Source: Streptomyces sulphureus DSM 40104 (GTDB taxonomy: Bacteria > Actinomycetota > Actinomycetes > Streptomycetales > Streptomycetaceae). From it: a stretch of DNA of 64,000 nt. Below the pieces are notes generated by a model that saw only the letters and a program-made list of their open reading frames with translations, did no database searches and was not told where the DNA came from. The stretch spans positions 727,789 through 791,788 of the forward strand of contig NZ_KB905815.1 in NCBI RefSeq assembly GCF_000381025.1, read 5' to 3'. Shown here in pieces: positions 38,921 to 47,072 of this stretch (the first letter of the stretch is position 1; every line of letters starts with the position of its first letter). Made by a program: the position numbers and the translations under genes.

Positions 38921-40366
38921 ATGGGGATAGTCGCAGGACTGGACAGCTCAGCCGCACACACCAGCATCGTCGTCTGCGACGCGGAGAGCGGTGCCGTCGT
39001 CAGGCAGGGGTACGCGGAGCACCCCGAGAAGCGGGACGACCCGCAGTCCTGGCTGATCTCCCTCGGCAAGGCCGCGAGCAGCGGCCAGCTCGCCGACGTC
39101 ACGGCGATCGGTGTCGCGGCGCAGCAGCAGGGGCTGTTGGCGCTCGACTCGGGCGGGACACCCGTCGGTCCCGCGCTGCTCGGCAACGACAAGCGGGCGC
39201 AGCCGGCCGCGGCCGACCTCGTCGACGCGCTCGGGGGCCGGCAGGCATGGGCGCAGCGCGTCGGCGCCGTGCCGACGGCCGCGCACCCCGTCGCGAAGCT
39301 GCGCTGGCTGGCGCGGCACGAGCCGGAGGCCGCGGCGCAGGCCGCCGAGATCATGCAGCCGCACGACTGGCTCGTCTGGCAGTTGCTCGGCCGCCCGGAG
39401 CGCCGGGTCACCGACCGCGGGGACGCGTCGGGCACCGGGTACTGGTCCGCGTCGAGCGGCTCCTACCAGGAGGACCTGGTGGAGTTGGCGCTCGGGCACC
39501 GGGTGCGCCTCCCCGAGGTCGTCGGCCCGGCCGAGCCCGCGGGGCAGACGCCCGAGGGGCTGCTGATCTCGGCCGGGACGGGCGAGACGATGGCCGCCGC
39601 CCTCGGGCTGGGGGTGCGCGCCGGGGACGCCGTGGTCTCGCTCGGGGCCTCCGGCTCCGTCTGCGCCGTCCACCACGAGGCGCTCGCCGACCCGTCGGGC
39701 TCCATCGACTCGTACGCCGACGCCACCGGCATGCACCTCCCGTTCGTGCGCACCCTCAACGCGACCCGGGTGCTCAGGGGGACGGCCGAGCTGCTCGAGA
39801 CCGACCTCGAAGGGCTCTCCGAGCTGGCGCTGCGGTCGACCCCCGGGGCTTACGGCATGGTGCTGCTGCCGTACCTGGAGGGCGAGACGACGCCCCGACT
39901 GCCGCACACGGCCGGCTCGTTGCACGGCATGCGGCGGGAGAGCATGAAGCCGGAGCACCTGGCGCGGGCCGCCGTGGAGGGGATGCTCTGCGGGCTCGCA
40001 GACGCGCTCGACGTGCTCCGCGGCCGCGGCGTCGCGATCGGCTCGGGCGAGCAGGGCGCGGAGGGGCGGCCCGAGGGCGGGCGTATCTTCCTGCTCGGCG
40101 CCGCCGCCTCGCTGCCGGCGGTGCAGGCCGCCGCGCCGCTGCTCTTCGGCGGGCGCGTCGTCGTGCCGCAGCCGGCGGAGTACGCGGCGCTCGGCGCCGC
40201 GCGGCAGGCGGCGTGGGCGCAGCTCGGCGGCGCCGAACCGCCGCGGTGGCCGGACGCCGCCTGCCAAGTCTTCGAGCCCGGCGAGGAGTCGGCCGTCGGG
40301 CAGGCGGTGCGGCAGCAGTTCCAGACGGTGCGCGAGCAGACGCACCCGGGGGCCTTCGACGGCTGA
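38921..40366 (+). CDS. xylB: Xylulokinase (FGGY carbohydrate kinase)
   Basis: 481 residues. The N-terminal domain starts GIVAGLDSSAAHTSIVVCDAESGAV (phosphate loop) and has the FGGY-type substrate region AIGVAAQQQGLLALD, GPALLGNDKRA and DWLVWQLLG. The C-terminal domain has the ATPase motif VVSLGASGSVCAV and IFLLGAAASLPAVQ with PAEYAALGAARQAAW. QQQG and the length point to xylulokinase, which phosphorylates D-xylulose into the pentose phosphate pathway, although other pentulose kinases are possible. GGAGGGGG lies about 20 bases upstream of the ATG at 38921, inside the duplicated flank. No xylose isomerase or transporter is adjacent. Confidence 0.85.
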   Translation: MGIVAGLDSSAAHTSIVVCDAESGAVVRQGYAEHPEKRDDPQSWLISLGKAASSGQLADVTAIGVAAQQQGLLALDSGGTPVGPALLGNDKRAQPAAADLVDALGGRQAWAQRVGAVPTAAHPVAKLRWLARHEPEAAAQAAEIMQPHDWLVWQLLGRPERRVTDRGDASGTGYWSASSGSYQEDLVELALGHRVRLPEVVGPAEPAGQTPEGLLISAGTGETMAAALGLGVRAGDAVVSLGASGSVCAVHHEALADPSGSIDSYADATGMHLPFVRTLNATRVLRGTAELLETDLEGLSELALRSTPGAYGMVLLPYLEGETTPRLPHTAGSLHGMRRESMKPEHLARAAVEGMLCGLADALDVLRGRGVAIGSGEQGAEGRPEGGRIFLLGAAASLPAVQAAAPLLFGGRVVVPQPAEYAALGAARQAAWAQLGGAEPPRWPDAACQVFEPGEESAVGQAVRQQFQTVREQTHPGAFDG

Positions 40367-40652
40367 CGTTCCGCCGGGTGCGGACCGGCGCTGCGGCAGC
40401 ACCGGGAGTACGCGGGCGTGCCGGTGCACAGCACGCGCCCGGGGCGCGCCCACTGTTCGCGGCTGTACGGGAGAGTTGCGCCCGGTGTGACCAGGGATGA
40501 CGCGATCTGCCGTGTCTTTACCGGAAATTGGGGGCGCGTCGGCGGAAGCTCACGCACAATGGTCAGTCGGCTCTGCTGTCCCAGGCTCGTGTCGCGTCAC
40601 GGAAGTCTCGCCGCGTGCGCGTCCGAACCTACCGCCCACCGAGGAATCACGT

Positions 40653-42386
40653 GTGCTGATCAGTCTGCTGCGAACCCATCTGACCCCGTACAAACGGACG
40701 CTCGGCTGGCTGGTGGTCCTGCAACTGGTGCAGACGGGCGGCACGCTCAGCCTCCCCACGCTCAACGCGAAGATCATCGATAAGGGCGTGGTCCCGGGAG
40801 ACACCGGCTACATACTGCGGTTCGGCGCCCTCATGCTGCTCGTCAGCGCCGTCCAGGTCGTCTGCAACATCGGCGCCGTGCGCCTCGGCGCCGCCGCGGC
40901 CTCGGGGCTCGCGCGCGACGTCAGGGCGTCCGTCTTCGCGCGGGTACAGACCTTCTCCGCCCGCGAGATGGGGGAGTTCGGCTCGCCCTCGCTCATCACC
41001 CGCACCACCAACGACGTGCAGCAGATCCAGATGCTGACGCTCATGTCGTTCACGATCGTCATCTCCGCGCCGATCATGGCCTTCGGCAGCGTGGCGATGG
41101 CACTCGGGCAGGACGTGCCGCTCTCGGCCGTACTCCTCGCTGTGGTGCCGGTGCTCACCGTCTGCGTGGCGCTGATCATCCGGCGCATGCGCCCGCTCTT
41201 CCGGAGGATGCAGGGGCGGCTCGACGAGGTCAACCGTGTGATGCGCGAGCAGATCACCGGCATCAGGGTGGTGCGCGCCTTCGTCAAGGACGACTACGAG
41301 CAGGAGCGCTTCCGCGAGGCCAACACCGCGCTCACCGACGTGCAGTTGGGCACCGGGCGCCTCATGGCGCTGATGTTCCCCGTGGTGATGACGACGGTCA
41401 ACCTCGCGAGCGTCGCGGTGATCTGGTTCGGGTCGCACCGCGTGGACAGCGGCGGCATGGAGATCGGCGCGCTGACGGCCTTCCTCGCATACCTGATGCA
41501 GACGGTGATGTCGGTGATGATGGCCACCTTCATGTTCATGATGGTGCCGAGGGCCGAGATCTGCGCCGAGCGCGTGCAGGAGGTGCTGCGCACCGAGTCG
41601 AGCGTCGTACCGCCCGCCGAGCCGGTGCACACCGTCGCCACGCGCGGCCAACTGGAGCTGCGGGGCGCCGGGTTCCACTACCCGGGCGCCGAGGCCGCCG
41701 TCCTCCACGACGTCGACCTCCTCGCGCACCCGGGCGAGACGACAGCCGTGATCGGCTCGACGGGCAGCGGCAAGAGCACCCTCCTCTCGCTCGTCCCCCG
41801 GCTCTTCGACGCGACGGCCGGCAGCGTCCTCGTCGACGGCGTCGACGTCCGCGACCTCGACCCGGCGGCGCTCGCCTCCGCCGTCGGACTCGTACCGCAA
41901 CACCCGTACCTCTTCACAGGCACCGTCGCCTCCAACCTCCGCTACGGACGGCCGGACGCCACCGACGCGGAGCTGTGGGAGGCGCTGAAGGTGGCGCAGG
42001 CCAAGGAGTTCGTCGAGCGCATGGAGGGCGGGCTCGAAGCACCGATCGGCCAGGGCGGCAGCAACGTCTCCGGAGGACAGCGGCAGCGCCTCTCCATCGC
42101 GCGCACCCTCGTCCACCGCCCCGACATCTACCTCTTCGACGACTCCTTCTCCGCCCTCGACTACGCGACAGACGCCGCCCTGCGCACCGCCCTCGCCTCC
42201 TGGACCGCGGAGGCGACGGTCGTGATCGTCGCCCAGCGCGTCGCGACGATCAGGGAGGCCGACCGCATCCTCGTCCTCGACGAGGGCCGCGTCGTCGGCG
42301 AGGGCCGGCACGAGGAGCTGATGACGCAGAACGAGACCTACCGGGAGATCGTTCTCTCCCAACTCACCGAACAGGAGGCGGCGTGA
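40653..42386 (+). CDS. ABC exporter half-transporter with degenerate catalytic site
   Basis: 577 residues from the GTG at 40653 (GAGGAA six bases upstream). Six membrane segments lie in the first 300 residues, then the ATPase domain: Walker A GSTGSGKST, Q-loop VGLVPQHPYLF, signature VSGGQRQR, Walker B IYLFDDSFSALD and H-loop-like VIVAQRV. Where the catalytic Glu should follow Walker B there is Asp (FDDS), and the switch His is replaced by Gln (AQRV). This is the degenerate-site subunit of a heterodimeric type IV exporter such as BmrC or TM287. It pairs with the next gene, 43 bases downstream. A lipid or drug substrate is likely. Confidence 0.92.
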   Translation: MLISLLRTHLTPYKRTLGWLVVLQLVQTGGTLSLPTLNAKIIDKGVVPGDTGYILRFGALMLLVSAVQVVCNIGAVRLGAAAASGLARDVRASVFARVQTFSAREMGEFGSPSLITRTTNDVQQIQMLTLMSFTIVISAPIMAFGSVAMALGQDVPLSAVLLAVVPVLTVCVALIIRRMRPLFRRMQGRLDEVNRVMREQITGIRVVRAFVKDDYEQERFREANTALTDVQLGTGRLMALMFPVVMTTVNLASVAVIWFGSHRVDSGGMEIGALTAFLAYLMQTVMSVMMATFMFMMVPRAEICAERVQEVLRTESSVVPPAEPVHTVATRGQLELRGAGFHYPGAEAAVLHDVDLLAHPGETTAVIGSTGSGKSTLLSLVPRLFDATAGSVLVDGVDVRDLDPAALASAVGLVPQHPYLFTGTVASNLRYGRPDATDAELWEALKVAQAKEFVERMEGGLEAPIGQGGSNVSGGQRQRLSIARTLVHRPDIYLFDDSFSALDYATDAALRTALASWTAEATVVIVAQRVATIREADRILVLDEGRVVGEGRHEELMTQNETYREIVLSQLTEQEAA

Positions 42387-42429
42387 GCAACGGACAGGGC
42401 ACCGCCGCCGCGACGACCGGGGGCACACG

Positions 42430-44346
42430 ATGAGCGGTCCTGGGGGCATGGGCGGACCGCCGCAGCGCTCCGCCGACTTCAAGGGCGCGGCGAAGCGGCT
42501 GGTGCGGGAGTTCCGTCCCGAGCGGCCCGCAATCTTGGCAATGGTGGGATTCGCCGTGCTCAGCGTCGCGCTGAGCGTGCTCGGCCCGCGCCTTCTCGGG
42601 CACGCGACCGACCTCGTCGTCGCCGGGGTGATCGGACGCGAGATGCCGGCGGGCGTCAGCCGTGAACAGGCGCTCGACGCCCTTCGCGAGCAGGGACGTT
42701 CGGGCATCGCCGACATGCTCTCGGGGCTCGACTTCACCCCGGGCCACGGCGTGGACTTCGGCGCCGTCGGCCTCGTGCTCCTCGCGGTGCTCGCCGTCTA
42801 CCTCGGCGCGGGACTGCTGATGCTCGTCACGACGCGGCTCGCCGTCCGCGCCGTCACGCACACCGTCTACCGGCTGCGCCGGCGCGTCGCCGAGAAGCTC
42901 GCGCGTCTGCCGCTCTCCTACTTCGACCGGCAGACGCGCGGCGAGGTGCTCAGCCGCGTCACCAACGACATCGACAATCTGGGGCAGATCCTCCAGCAGA
43001 CCCTCGGCCAGATCGTCAACGCACTGCTGACGATCGTCGGCGTGCTGGTGATGATGTTCTGGATCTCGCCGCTCCTCGCGCTCGTCGCGCTCGTGACGGT
43101 ACCGGTCTCGCTCCTCGTCGCGACGGCGCTGGGGAAGCGGGCACAGCCGCAGTTCGTGGCGCAGTGGAAGTCCACGGGCGAACTCAACTCGCACATCGAG
43201 GAGATGTACACGGGCCACTCGCTGGTGAAGTCCTTCGGACGGCAGAAGGAGGCCGCCGCGGTCTTCGCCGAGCGGAACGACTCGCTCTACAAGGCGGGGT
43301 TCAAGGCCCAGTTCATCAGCGGCGCCATGCAGCCGGCGCTGATGTTCGTGGGCAACCTCAACTACGTCCTCGTGGCCGTCGTCGGCGGGCTGCGGGTGGC
43401 GGCGGGCGCGATCTCCATCGGTGAGGTGCAGGCGTTCGTCCAGTACTCGCGCCAGTTCACGCAGCCGCTCACCCAGGTCGCGTCGATGGCGAACCTCGTG
43501 CAGTCGGGGGTGGCCTCGGCGGAGCGCGTCTTCGAACTCCTCGACGCCGAGGAGCAGAGCCCGGAGCCGGAGCGCCCTGCCCGCTGGAGCGACCGCCTCG
43601 GCGCCGTCGAGTTCGAGGGCGTCTCCTTCCGGTACGCGGAGGAGAAGCCGCTCATCGACGACCTCTCACTCCGCGTCGCGCCTGGTCAGACCGTCGCCGT
43701 CGTCGGGCCGACGGGCGCCGGGAAGACCACGCTCGTCAACCTGCTGCTCCGCTTCTACGAGGTACGCAGCGGCCGCATCCTCCTCGACGGCACCGACGTG
43801 GCCGAGATGGACAGGGAGGAGCTGCGCGGCGGGATCGGCATGGTGCTCCAGGACGCCTGGCTCTTCGGCGGGACCATAGCGGAGAACATCGCCTACGGAG
43901 CGCCCGGCTCCGTCGACCGCGAACAGATCGAGGCAGCGGCTCGCGCCGCCCATGCGGACCGCTTCATCCGCACCCTGCCCGACGGGTACGACACGGTCCT
44001 CGACGAGGAGGGCGAGAGCGTCAGCGCGGGCGAGAAGCAACTCCTCACCATCGCCAGGGCGTTCGTCTCCGACCCGGTGGTCCTCGTCCTGGACGAGGCG
44101 ACCAGTTCCGTCGACACCCGCACCGAGGTGCTGATCCAGCACGCCATGGACCGCCTCGCCGCCGAGCGCACCAGCTTCGTCATCGCGCACCGCCTCTCCA
44201 CGATCCGGGACGCGGACGTGATCCTGGTGATGGAGGACGGCGCCATCGTCGAGCAGGGCACCCACGAGGAGCTCCTCGCCGGCGAGGGCGCGTACGCACG
44301 GCTGTACCGGGCGCAGTTCGCGGAGGCGGTCGCCGAGGTGGAGTGA
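42430..44346 (+). CDS. ABC exporter half-transporter with canonical catalytic site
   Basis: 638 residues. Six membrane segments; the first extracellular loop is long (about residues 60-120, VIGREMPAGVSREQALDALREQG) and forms an extra domain seen in BmrD-like partners. ATPase domain: Walker A GPTGAGKTT, Q-loop GMVLQDAWLF, Walker B VLVLDEATSS with the catalytic Glu, and H-loop FVIAHRLSTI. Its signature is atypical (VSAGEKQL), exactly complementary to the first subunit, which keeps a normal signature but lacks the Glu. One active ATP site is therefore formed by this Walker region and the partner signature. Same operon. Confidence 0.94.
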   Translation: MSGPGGMGGPPQRSADFKGAAKRLVREFRPERPAILAMVGFAVLSVALSVLGPRLLGHATDLVVAGVIGREMPAGVSREQALDALREQGRSGIADMLSGLDFTPGHGVDFGAVGLVLLAVLAVYLGAGLLMLVTTRLAVRAVTHTVYRLRRRVAEKLARLPLSYFDRQTRGEVLSRVTNDIDNLGQILQQTLGQIVNALLTIVGVLVMMFWISPLLALVALVTVPVSLLVATALGKRAQPQFVAQWKSTGELNSHIEEMYTGHSLVKSFGRQKEAAAVFAERNDSLYKAGFKAQFISGAMQPALMFVGNLNYVLVAVVGGLRVAAGAISIGEVQAFVQYSRQFTQPLTQVASMANLVQSGVASAERVFELLDAEEQSPEPERPARWSDRLGAVEFEGVSFRYAEEKPLIDDLSLRVAPGQTVAVVGPTGAGKTTLVNLLLRFYEVRSGRILLDGTDVAEMDREELRGGIGMVLQDAWLFGGTIAENIAYGAPGSVDREQIEAAARAAHADRFIRTLPDGYDTVLDEEGESVSAGEKQLLTIARAFVSDPVVLVLDEATSSVDTRTEVLIQHAMDRLAAERTSFVIAHRLSTIRDADVILVMEDGAIVEQGTHEELLAGEGAYARLYRAQFAEAVAEVE

Positions 44347-44355
44347 GCGGCCGCG

Positions 44356-45381
44356 TCAACCCGCCTCGACGCGGGGCGGTTCGGTCCCGGCCGCGGCGCT
44401 CTCCCGTGCCTCGCACTCCACCGCCTCCGGGCCGCGGAACGTCCGGCGGTAGGCGTGCGGCGTGGTGTCGAGACGTCGGACGAAGTGGTGGCGGAGGGCC
44501 GCGGAATGGCTGAAGCCGACGCGGGCGGCGATCGCGTCGATGGTCAAGTCGGTCTCCTCCAGCAGGTATTGGGCGCGCAGCACCCGCTGCTGGAGGAGCC
44601 ACTGGTAGGGCGTGCTCCCCGTCTCCTGCTGGAAGCGCCGCGCGAAGGTGCGCGGGGCGAGGTGGACGCGGGCGGCGAGCTGCTCGACCGTCACCTCCTC
44701 CTCCAGATGCTCCTCCAGCCAGGTGAGCGCCCTGCCGACGCCGTCGTCCTCCCGGTGCGCGGGGAGCGGATGCTCGATGTACTGCGCCTGCCCGCCGTCC
44801 CGGTGCGGCGGTACGACCATGCGGCGCGCGATCGCGTTGGCGACGCGGCTCCCCTGCTCCTGACGGACGAGGTACAGGCAGGCGTCGATCCCCGCGGCCG
44901 TTCCCGCCGAGGTGATCACCGGGCCGTCCTCGACGTAGAGGACGTCCCGCTCGACCCGGACGGCCGGGTAGCGGCGCGCCAGCTCCGCCGTGTGCCTCCA
45001 GTGCGTCGTGCAGCGGCGGCCGTCGAGGAGGCCCGCGGCGGCGAGCGCGAAGGCGCCGGAGCAGACGCTGAGCACGCGGGCGCCGCGCTCCAGCGCCTCC
45101 CTGAGCGCGTCGAGGAGCGCGGGCGGGTACGGGCGCTCCACGGCCTCCTTCTGCGCCGGGACGATGACGAGGTCGGCCTCCGCCAGGCGTTCGGGCCCGT
45201 GCCCGGTGCCGATGGTGAAGCCCGCGCTGGCGCGGATCGGTCCTGGCTCGGCGCCGACCATCGCGAAGTCGTAGACGGGCAGCCCCTCTTCGCTGCGGTC
45301 CACCCCGAACACCTCGGCGGGGACGCCCATTTCGAAGGGGTTGACCCCGTGGAGGAGGGCCACGGCGACGTTCTTCAGCAT
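44356..45381 (-). CDS. GlxA-type AraC regulator with DJ-1/PfpI domain
   Basis: 341 residues from the ATG at 45381. Residues 4-190 are a DJ-1/PfpI-like domain: VAVALLHGVNPFEMGVPAEVFG, then VLSVCSGAFALAAAGLLDGRRCTTHW with the elbow Cys in VCSGAF. Residues 220-320 hold two AraC helix-turn-helix motifs, VEQLAARVHLAPRTFARRFQQETG and IDAIAARVGFSHSAALRHHFVRR. Such proteins activate catabolic or stress genes on binding small metabolites. It is convergent with the ABC operon (ten bases apart) and divergent from a tiny membrane protein gene 92 bases away. Confidence 0.9.
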   Translation of the reverse strand: MLKNVAVALLHGVNPFEMGVPAEVFGVDRSEEGLPVYDFAMVGAEPGPIRASAGFTIGTGHGPERLAEADLVIVPAQKEAVERPYPPALLDALREALERGARVLSVCSGAFALAAAGLLDGRRCTTHWRHTAELARRYPAVRVERDVLYVEDGPVITSAGTAAGIDACLYLVRQEQGSRVANAIARRMVVPPHRDGGQAQYIEHPLPAHREDDGVGRALTWLEEHLEEEVTVEQLAARVHLAPRTFARRFQQETGSTPYQWLLQQRVLRAQYLLEETDLTIDAIAARVGFSHSAALRHHFVRRLDTTPHAYRRTFRGPEAVECEARESAAAGTEPPRVEAG

Positions 45382-45473
45382 GCGGCAACCCTGACAGAGA
45401 AGCGGCAGGAATTCGAGGGTGGGCGTCACTCCTGCCGCTCCCCAACGCTCCTTGCAGGTAGGAGAGTTGGGGC

Positions 45474-45704
45474 ATGGACATCGCACTCGACTTCGTCCGC
45501 TCCCTGACCCTCCTGCTGCTCGCTCTCGGCCCGGCCGTCGTCGCCGTCGCGGGGGTCGTGCGCGAGCACCGGATCACCCGCCAACTCCGCCTCGCCGAGC
45601 ACGGCGTGCGACCACTACCCGACCCCGGCCCACCACCTGCGCACCGCCCCGTCCGGACGGCCCGTACCCGGCTCGGCCCCGCCGCGGCACCGCGCGCCTG
45701 CTGA
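45474..45704 (+). CDS. Small single-span membrane protein
   Basis: 76 residues; GGAGAG lies seven bases before the ATG. One transmembrane helix (about residues 10-30, [19 protein letters not shown]) is followed by a basic amphipathic stretch (REHRITRQLRLAEHGVRPL) and a Pro-rich cytoplasmic tail. I do not recognise a family. The good ribosome site and codon pattern support a real gene; divergence from the GlxA-type regulator suggests it may be its target. Confidence 0.55.
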   Translation: MDIALDFVRSLTLLLLALGPAVVAVAGVVREHRITRQLRLAEHGVRPLPDPGPPPAHRPVRTARTRLGPAAAPRAC

Positions 45705-45719
45705 CGGCCGACGCGAACT

Positions 45720-45750
45720 GCCCCCGGCTCGCGGCGAGTCGGCCGGGGGC
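45720..45750. terminator. Terminator between the small membrane protein gene and hrdA
   Basis: Nine-base-pair stem GCCCCCGGC / GCCGGGGGC, with the loop able to form an inner GC hairpin, one base from the hrdA stop. It can serve both convergent genes. Confidence 0.75.
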
Positions 45751-45751
45751 C

Positions 45752-46897
45752 TCAGTCCAGATAGCCCCTGAGCTGCTCGGCCCAGGTGTGCTCGCGGAGC
45801 TTCGCGAGCGTCTTCGACTCGATCTGCCGTATGCGCTCCCGCGTCACCCCGAAGAGGGTGCCGATCTCCTCCAAGGTGCGCGCCCGCCCGTCGTGGAGCC
45901 CGTACCGCAGTTGGACCACCTTGCGCTCGCGCTCCCCGAGCGTCGAGAGGACGGCCTCCAGATGCTCCCGCAGCAGCAGGAACGACGCCGACTCCACGGG
46001 TGAGGCCGCGTCGCCGTCCTCGATGAGGTCACCGAGGTCGACGTCCTCCTCCTCGCCCACGGGCGCCTGCAACGAGACGGGCTCCTGCGCGAGCCGCAGC
46101 ACTTCCGTCACCCGCTCCGCCGTGAGGTCGAGCTCGGCGGCGACCTCCTCGGGCGTCGGCTCCTGGCCGCACTCCTGGACGAGCCGCCGCTGCACTCGCA
46201 CGACGCGGTTGATCAGCTCCACCACGTGAACCGGCACCCGTATCGTGCGCGCCTGATCGGCGAGGGCGCGGGACATCGCCTGCCGAATCCACCAGGTTGC
46301 GTACGTCGAGAACTTGTAGCCCCGCGCGTAGTCGAACTTCTCGACGGCGCGGATCAGGCCGAGGTTCCCCTCCTGCACGAGGTCGAGCATGGTCAACCCG
46401 CGGCCCACGTACCGCTTGCCGACCGAGACGACGAGCCGCAGGTTCGCCTCGATCAGCCGGCGCTTCGCCATCCGGCCGACGACGACGAGCCGGTCGAGGT
46501 CGTGCGCGAGGCGGCTCCCCAGGTCGGCGGAGTGCGTCAGCTTCTCCTCGGCGAAGAGCCCGGCCTCCACCCTGCGCGCGAGCTCCACCTCCTCCGCGGC
46601 CGTCAGCAGGGGGATGCGGCCGATCTCCCTGAGGTACTGCCGGAAGAGGTCGGCGGCCGGGCCGCTTCCCTGGCTCTCGTCGCGCGGCGCTGCGGGCTCC
46701 GCCTCGTCGGAGCGCGACGGTGCACGAGGGGCGTGCGGCGGAGGCAGCAGCGCTTCCGGGGGCTCGGACAGGGCGGGCGGCGCAAGGACGCCGGTCGGCG
46801 CCAACAGGCCGGCGGCTGCCTCCGGTTCGCGGTGCGGCGTCGACGGCATCGGGGGTGCGGTGGCGGCGGGGGCCGCGCTCAGGGTCCGGGTCTGCAC
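45752..46897 (-). CDS. hrdA: RNA polymerase sigma-70 family factor, HrdA-like
   Basis: 381 residues from the GTG at 46897 with GGAGG nine bases upstream. The first 110 residues are a Pro/Ala-rich extension lacking the large region 1.1 of HrdB. Region 1.2 begins [21 protein letters not shown]. Region 2 is [57 protein letters not shown]; region 4 ends [28 protein letters not shown]. This is a group 2 (dispensable, primary-like) sigma factor with near-primary promoter specificity. Its place downstream of dnaG on the same strand matches hrdA in S. coelicolor. Symbol by family and synteny. Confidence 0.88.
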   Translation of the reverse strand: MQTRTLSAAPAATAPPMPSTPHREPEAAAGLLAPTGVLAPPALSEPPEALLPPPHAPRAPSRSDEAEPAAPRDESQGSGPAADLFRQYLREIGRIPLLTAAEEVELARRVEAGLFAEEKLTHSADLGSRLAHDLDRLVVVGRMAKRRLIEANLRLVVSVGKRYVGRGLTMLDLVQEGNLGLIRAVEKFDYARGYKFSTYATWWIRQAMSRALADQARTIRVPVHVVELINRVVRVQRRLVQECGQEPTPEEVAAELDLTAERVTEVLRLAQEPVSLQAPVGEEEDVDLGDLIEDGDAASPVESASFLLLREHLEAVLSTLGERERKVVQLRYGLHDGRARTLEEIGTLFGVTRERIRQIESKTLAKLREHTWAEQLRGYLD

Positions 46898-47072
46898 GGG
46901 GGGCGACCTCCAGTGATCGCTGCCGATGGGGGGCGGCGTGCAAGACAGTGGCGGCAGGCAGGGGACGACGGGCAGCCGGGCCGCTGCACCGCACCCCAGT
47001 GTGGGGTACGACACACCACCGCCACGAGACTCGTGCGCGGGCTTTTTTCACGGGCCGCCGCGGCCGGGCGCG

